The position numbers were made by a program, and so were the translations under genes. From assembly GCA_963791805.1 (NCBI GenBank), contig CAWBTU010000006.1, positions 62,001 to 126,000 of the forward strand: a stretch of 64,000 nucleotides of DNA, written 5' to 3'. The DNA is from JACMJL01 sp963791805. Its GTDB lineage: Bacteria > Bacillota > Clostridia > Clostridiales > Clostridiaceae. Of this stretch, positions 61,218-64,000 are shown piece by piece. Within the stretch, counting starts at the first letter, position 1, and every line of letters begins with the position of its first letter. The notes under the pieces are model-generated. The model ran no database searches and had not been told where the DNA came from. It was given only the letters and a program-made list of their open reading frames with translations.

Positions 61218-62615
61218 ATGCCAGGAACTGTAGGTAAAGTCGTGCAGGTTATTGGACCCGTAGTTGACATAAAATTTGAAACAGATAACCTTCCTAATAT
61301 TTTTAATGCAATTGAAATTAAAATGGAAGGCAGAACATTGGTTACCGAAGTTGAACAGCATATGGGTGATGATATAGTAAGAACCATTGCTATGGAAGCA
61401 ACTGAAGGTTTAAAAAGAGGAATGGAAGCTATTGATACAGGAATACCAATTACTGTTCCAGTTGGTAAAGCAGTTTTAGGAAGACTTATCAATGTTTTAG
61501 GCAAACCTATTGATTTAGGAGAACCAATTAATGCAGATGAATTTAAACCAATTCATAGAAAAGCGCCCACATTTGCTGAGCAATCAGTTAGACCTGAAAT
61601 GTTTGAAACCGGTATAAAAGTTATTGATTTAATAGCTCCATATCAAAAAGGTGGAAAGATTGGTCTATTTGGTGGTGCTGGTGTTGGTAAGACAGTTATC
61701 ATTCAAGAGTTAATAAACAACATAGCAAAAGAACATGGTGGATTATCAGTATTTGCTGGAGTTGGAGAAAGAACAAGGGAAGGTAATGACCTTTATTTCG
61801 AAATGAAAGAATCTGGGGTTATTGAGAAAACTGCTCTTGTATTTGGACAAATGAATGAGCCACCAGGAGCAAGAATGAGAGTTGCTCTTACTGGTTTAAC
61901 TATGGCTGAACATTTTAGAGATCAAGGACAGGATGTACTTTTATTCATAGACAATATATTTAGATTTACGCAAGCAGGATCAGAAGTTTCAGCTCTTCTT
62001 GGAAGAATCCCAAGTGCCGTTGGTTACCAACCAACTTTGGCAAATGAAATGGGTGCTCTTCAAGAAAGAATAACCTCTACTAAACATGGATCAATTACAT
62101 CCGTTCAAGCAGTTTATGTTCCTGCGGATGATTTAACCGATCCAGCACCTGCAACTACTTTTTCTCATTTAGATGCAACAACAGTTCTTTCAAGAGATAT
62201 TTCAAATTTGGGAATTTATCCTGCAGTTGATCCGCTTGATTCAACTTCAAGAATCCTTGATCCAAGAATAGTTGGAGAGGAACATTATGAAGTTGCTACT
62301 AAAGTTAAACTTGTATTGCAAAGATATAAAGAACTTCAAGATATAATTGCAATACTTGGTATTGATGAACTTTCAGAAGAGGATAAGTCAATAGTATCAA
62401 GAGCAAGAAAAATTCAAAGATTTTTATCACAAGCATTTACAGTTGCAGAACAATTTACTGGTTTAAAGGGGAGATATGTACCTGTTAAAGAAACAGTAAG
62501 AGGTTTTAAAGAGATTCTAGACGGTAAATGTGATGATCTTCCAGAAGCTGCTTTCTTGTTAGTAGGAACCATAGATGAAGCTAGGGAAAAAGCCAAAGCT
62601 ATGATGGAAAGCTAA
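61218..62615 (+). CDS. atpD: F1 ATP synthase subunit beta
   Basis: A 465-residue catalytic subunit: P-loop FGGAGVGKTVIIQEL, catalytic Glu in VGERTREGND, and DELSEEDKSIVSRARKIQRF (DELSEED lever). AAGGAGGTAA site. Confidence 0.98.
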   Translation: MPGTVGKVVQVIGPVVDIKFETDNLPNIFNAIEIKMEGRTLVTEVEQHMGDDIVRTIAMEATEGLKRGMEAIDTGIPITVPVGKAVLGRLINVLGKPIDLGEPINADEFKPIHRKAPTFAEQSVRPEMFETGIKVIDLIAPYQKGGKIGLFGGAGVGKTVIIQELINNIAKEHGGLSVFAGVGERTREGNDLYFEMKESGVIEKTALVFGQMNEPPGARMRVALTGLTMAEHFRDQGQDVLLFIDNIFRFTQAGSEVSALLGRIPSAVGYQPTLANEMGALQERITSTKHGSITSVQAVYVPADDLTDPAPATTFSHLDATTVLSRDISNLGIYPAVDPLDSTSRILDPRIVGEEHYEVATKVKLVLQRYKELQDIIAILGIDELSEEDKSIVSRARKIQRFLSQAFTVAEQFTGLKGRYVPVKETVRGFKEILDGKCDDLPEAAFLLVGTIDEAREKAKAMMES

Positions 62616-62631
62616 GATAGGAGATAAAAAT

Positions 62632-63036
62632 ATGGAGAATATTTTAAAACTCACTATAATTACCCCAGAAAAAGATTTTTATGTAGGGGAAATTTTAGAA
62701 TTAGTAACCGAGAATGATTATGGTAGACTTGGATTTCTTCCTGACCATGTTCCGATGGTAACTGTTTTAAAACCCTCTATTACAACCTTTACGCAAAAGG
62801 ATGGTAAGAAGCTTAAAGCATTTACTTCCTCAGGGGTTTTAAACATTAAAAACAATGAAATTAAAATTATGTGTGATGCCTCTGAATGGCCTGAAGATAT
62901 AGATATGACAAGGGCTGAAGAAGCAAAAAAGAGAGCAGAGAACAGGCTTAAAGACAGCAATGAAGAAGTGAACACCAATAGAGCACAAATTGCATTGATG
63001 CGTGCTATGATGAGGATTAAAGCTAAAAACATATAG
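62632..63036 (+). CDS. atpC: F1 ATP synthase subunit epsilon
   Basis: A 134-residue epsilon subunit: N-terminal beta-sandwich with GRLGFLPDHVPMVTVLKP and C-terminal two-helix domain ending in ALMRAMMRIKAKNI. Last gene of the operon, followed by a terminator. Confidence 0.95.
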   Translation: MENILKLTIITPEKDFYVGEILELVTENDYGRLGFLPDHVPMVTVLKPSITTFTQKDGKKLKAFTSSGVLNIKNNEIKIMCDASEWPEDIDMTRAEEAKKRAENRLKDSNEEVNTNRAQIALMRAMMRIKAKNI

Positions 63037-63039
63037 TTT

Positions 63040-63076
63040 TAAAGTTTCAAGAAATTTTTTCTTGAAACTTTTTTTT
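63040..63076 (+). terminator. atp operon terminator
   Basis: AAAGTTTCAAGAAA / TTTCTTGAAACTTT perfect 14-bp stem followed by a T-run; it begins just after the atpC stop. Confidence 0.9.
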
Positions 63077-63192
63077 CGTCCAAAATTAATTAGTAAATCA
63101 CCTTTTTCTAAAAGAAATATATATTAATAATATATTAAAAGAATAATACTTGGAATATTTGTCCATAATTCTAAAAGAGAAGAGGGGTTATT

Positions 63193-63891
63193 ATGGGTAA
63201 ATATAAAAAGGTGGTAATTCTTTTAATATTATGTTTTTTATTAGTAGTTATATATAACGATAAGAGCAAAGCATCAGGAAACATAGATTTGATTGATCAA
63301 ATTATTAAAACTAGTAATAGCAGAGTTGTAGAAAATGGTATTAAGGTAGAATACATTAGCTATGAAAATGGAGAAGATCAATGGAAAAGAGTTCTAAATA
63401 ATTTATCTTTAGAAAATTTAGAGATAAAATCTACAACTAGCAATGATGAATTTTTTTATTTAGAATTTGAAAGCAAGGACATAACAGGGTATATCGAAAG
63501 CAGAAAATTAAATAATAAAAACAATAAAATAGTTCTTAATATAAGTGAAAAGATTAACATTAATGATTTAAAAAATCTAAACAATAGAGTGAAGATTGCA
63601 ATAGGAAATAATAATAAGGAATCAAAAAATTATCAATATGTGAAAGCTGAACTGAGTAACAATAACCTTTATGAAATGAATTCTAAATTAACAAAAGAAT
63701 TAAAAGCTAGTGGCGCAACTAACATAGAATCATTAAGTATTAATGGGGGGCAGTTTACAGTAGCTAACACTTATAGATACAGACCTACAATTAGTAATGG
63801 AAAATTAGTTGATTTAAGTTATGCACTCTGTAATTATTCTTCAGGCAACTATATTATTGTAGGAACTCCCGAGATAATTACATCATACTAA
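63193..63891 (+). CDS. ywmB: YwmB-family (TATA-box-binding-like) exported protein
   Basis: A 232-residue protein with an N-terminal signal or anchor (KKVVILLILCFLLVVIY) and an extracytoplasmic YwmB-like domain (about 35-232) with GQFTVANTYRYRP. Function unknown. Between atpC and murA in clostridia, and near murAA and spoIID in B. subtilis. AAGAGGGG site. Membership is inferred from position, size and general pattern. Confidence 0.7.
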   Translation: MGKYKKVVILLILCFLLVVIYNDKSKASGNIDLIDQIIKTSNSRVVENGIKVEYISYENGEDQWKRVLNNLSLENLEIKSTTSNDEFFYLEFESKDITGYIESRKLNNKNNKIVLNISEKININDLKNLNNRVKIAIGNNNKESKNYQYVKAELSNNNLYEMNSKLTKELKASGATNIESLSINGGQFTVANTYRYRPTISNGKLVDLSYALCNYSSGNYIIVGTPEIITSY

Positions 63892-63941
63892 TTAGTATTT
63901 ATAAAAAAGTACCCATTGCATTAATAAATTGGAGGAAGCTT

Positions 63942-64000
63942 ATGGAAAGTATAATAGTTAATGGAGGAAGTAAACTTAAAGGAACAGTAAAGATTAGTTC
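63942..64000 (+). CDS. murA: UDP-N-acetylglucosamine 1-carboxyvinyltransferase, N-terminal start
   Basis: The first 19 codons before the window ends, MESIIVNGGSKLKGTVKIS, match the MurA N-terminus, whose next residues hold the catalytic-fold Lys-Asn pair. First committed step of peptidoglycan synthesis. TTGGAGGAA site. Confidence 0.8.
   Translation, partial: MESIIVNGGSKLKGTVKIS

Noticed and set aside
1..64000. CRISPR arrays, tRNA or rRNA genes
   Set aside because: No regularly spaced repeats, no tRNA cloverleaf with CCA-end context and no rRNA motifs were recognised by eye.

Overview
The window comes from a low-GC, spore-forming, strictly anaerobic Firmicute. Gene content and order point to Clostridium sensu stricto: veg-sipL-ispE, pyrG, rho, tdk, prmC-prfA, sua5-ywlE-rpiB-upp, wecA/tagO-wecB, then the atp operon followed by ywmB and murA, plus several sporulation genes. 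Many genes use TTG or GTG starts behind strong GGAGG ribosome sites.

Layout. 1-5982: end of larB, an orphan solute-binding lipoprotein, and a spore-coat cluster. The cluster holds a CotSA-like glycosyltransferase divergent from CotS-type kinases, a 57-residue coiled-coil ORF and a CotS pseudokinase. 6020-8944: an HcpR-like Crp/Fnr regulator, broken by a -1 frameshift at an A-AAA-AAG heptamer, faces a class III hybrid-cluster protein gene and its ferredoxin partner. 9083-11260: a radical-SAM/DUF4130 pair linked to DNA repair, behind a LexA-like box. 11459-14657: YitT, then a second glycosyltransferase/CotS pair.

14782-31882 is the main discovery. The sporulation protease gene yabG is split in two. 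Its first 225 codons end at 15459 and its last 66 codons restart, without a start codon, at 31682. Between them lies a 16,225-bp element with an intact large serine recombinase at its left end. The two junctions share a core (GGTGC). Joining them restores an in-frame YabG of 291 residues. Joining the two inner ends creates a 44-bp attP-like site with 21-bp arms (15 of 21 matching) around a central GG. This looks like a sporulation-excised intervening element of the skin type, located in yabG. The cargo is not phage-like: two multidomain sensor kinases, an HD-GYP protein, a Gtr-like glycosylation set (GT2, GtrA, two DUF2079 membrane proteins), and a Crp regulator with two YdcZ-type transporters.

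31971-40491: veg behind two tandem consensus promoters, sipL, ispE, spoIIR (with a SigF-type promoter), a diacylglycerol glucosyltransferase, a DUF1934 gene, a small DnaA-domain-IV-like gene and pyrG. 40618-42298: an IS91-like HUH transposase, a small zinc-ribbon gene and a structured tail. 42459-54771: housekeeping genes for termination, translation, nucleotide salvage and cell-wall precursors. 54949-63036: thiolase and a nine-gene F1Fo ATP synthase operon. 63193-64000: ywmB and the start of murA.

All identifications come from reading the sequence and recalled family knowledge. No database search or folding calculation was run.
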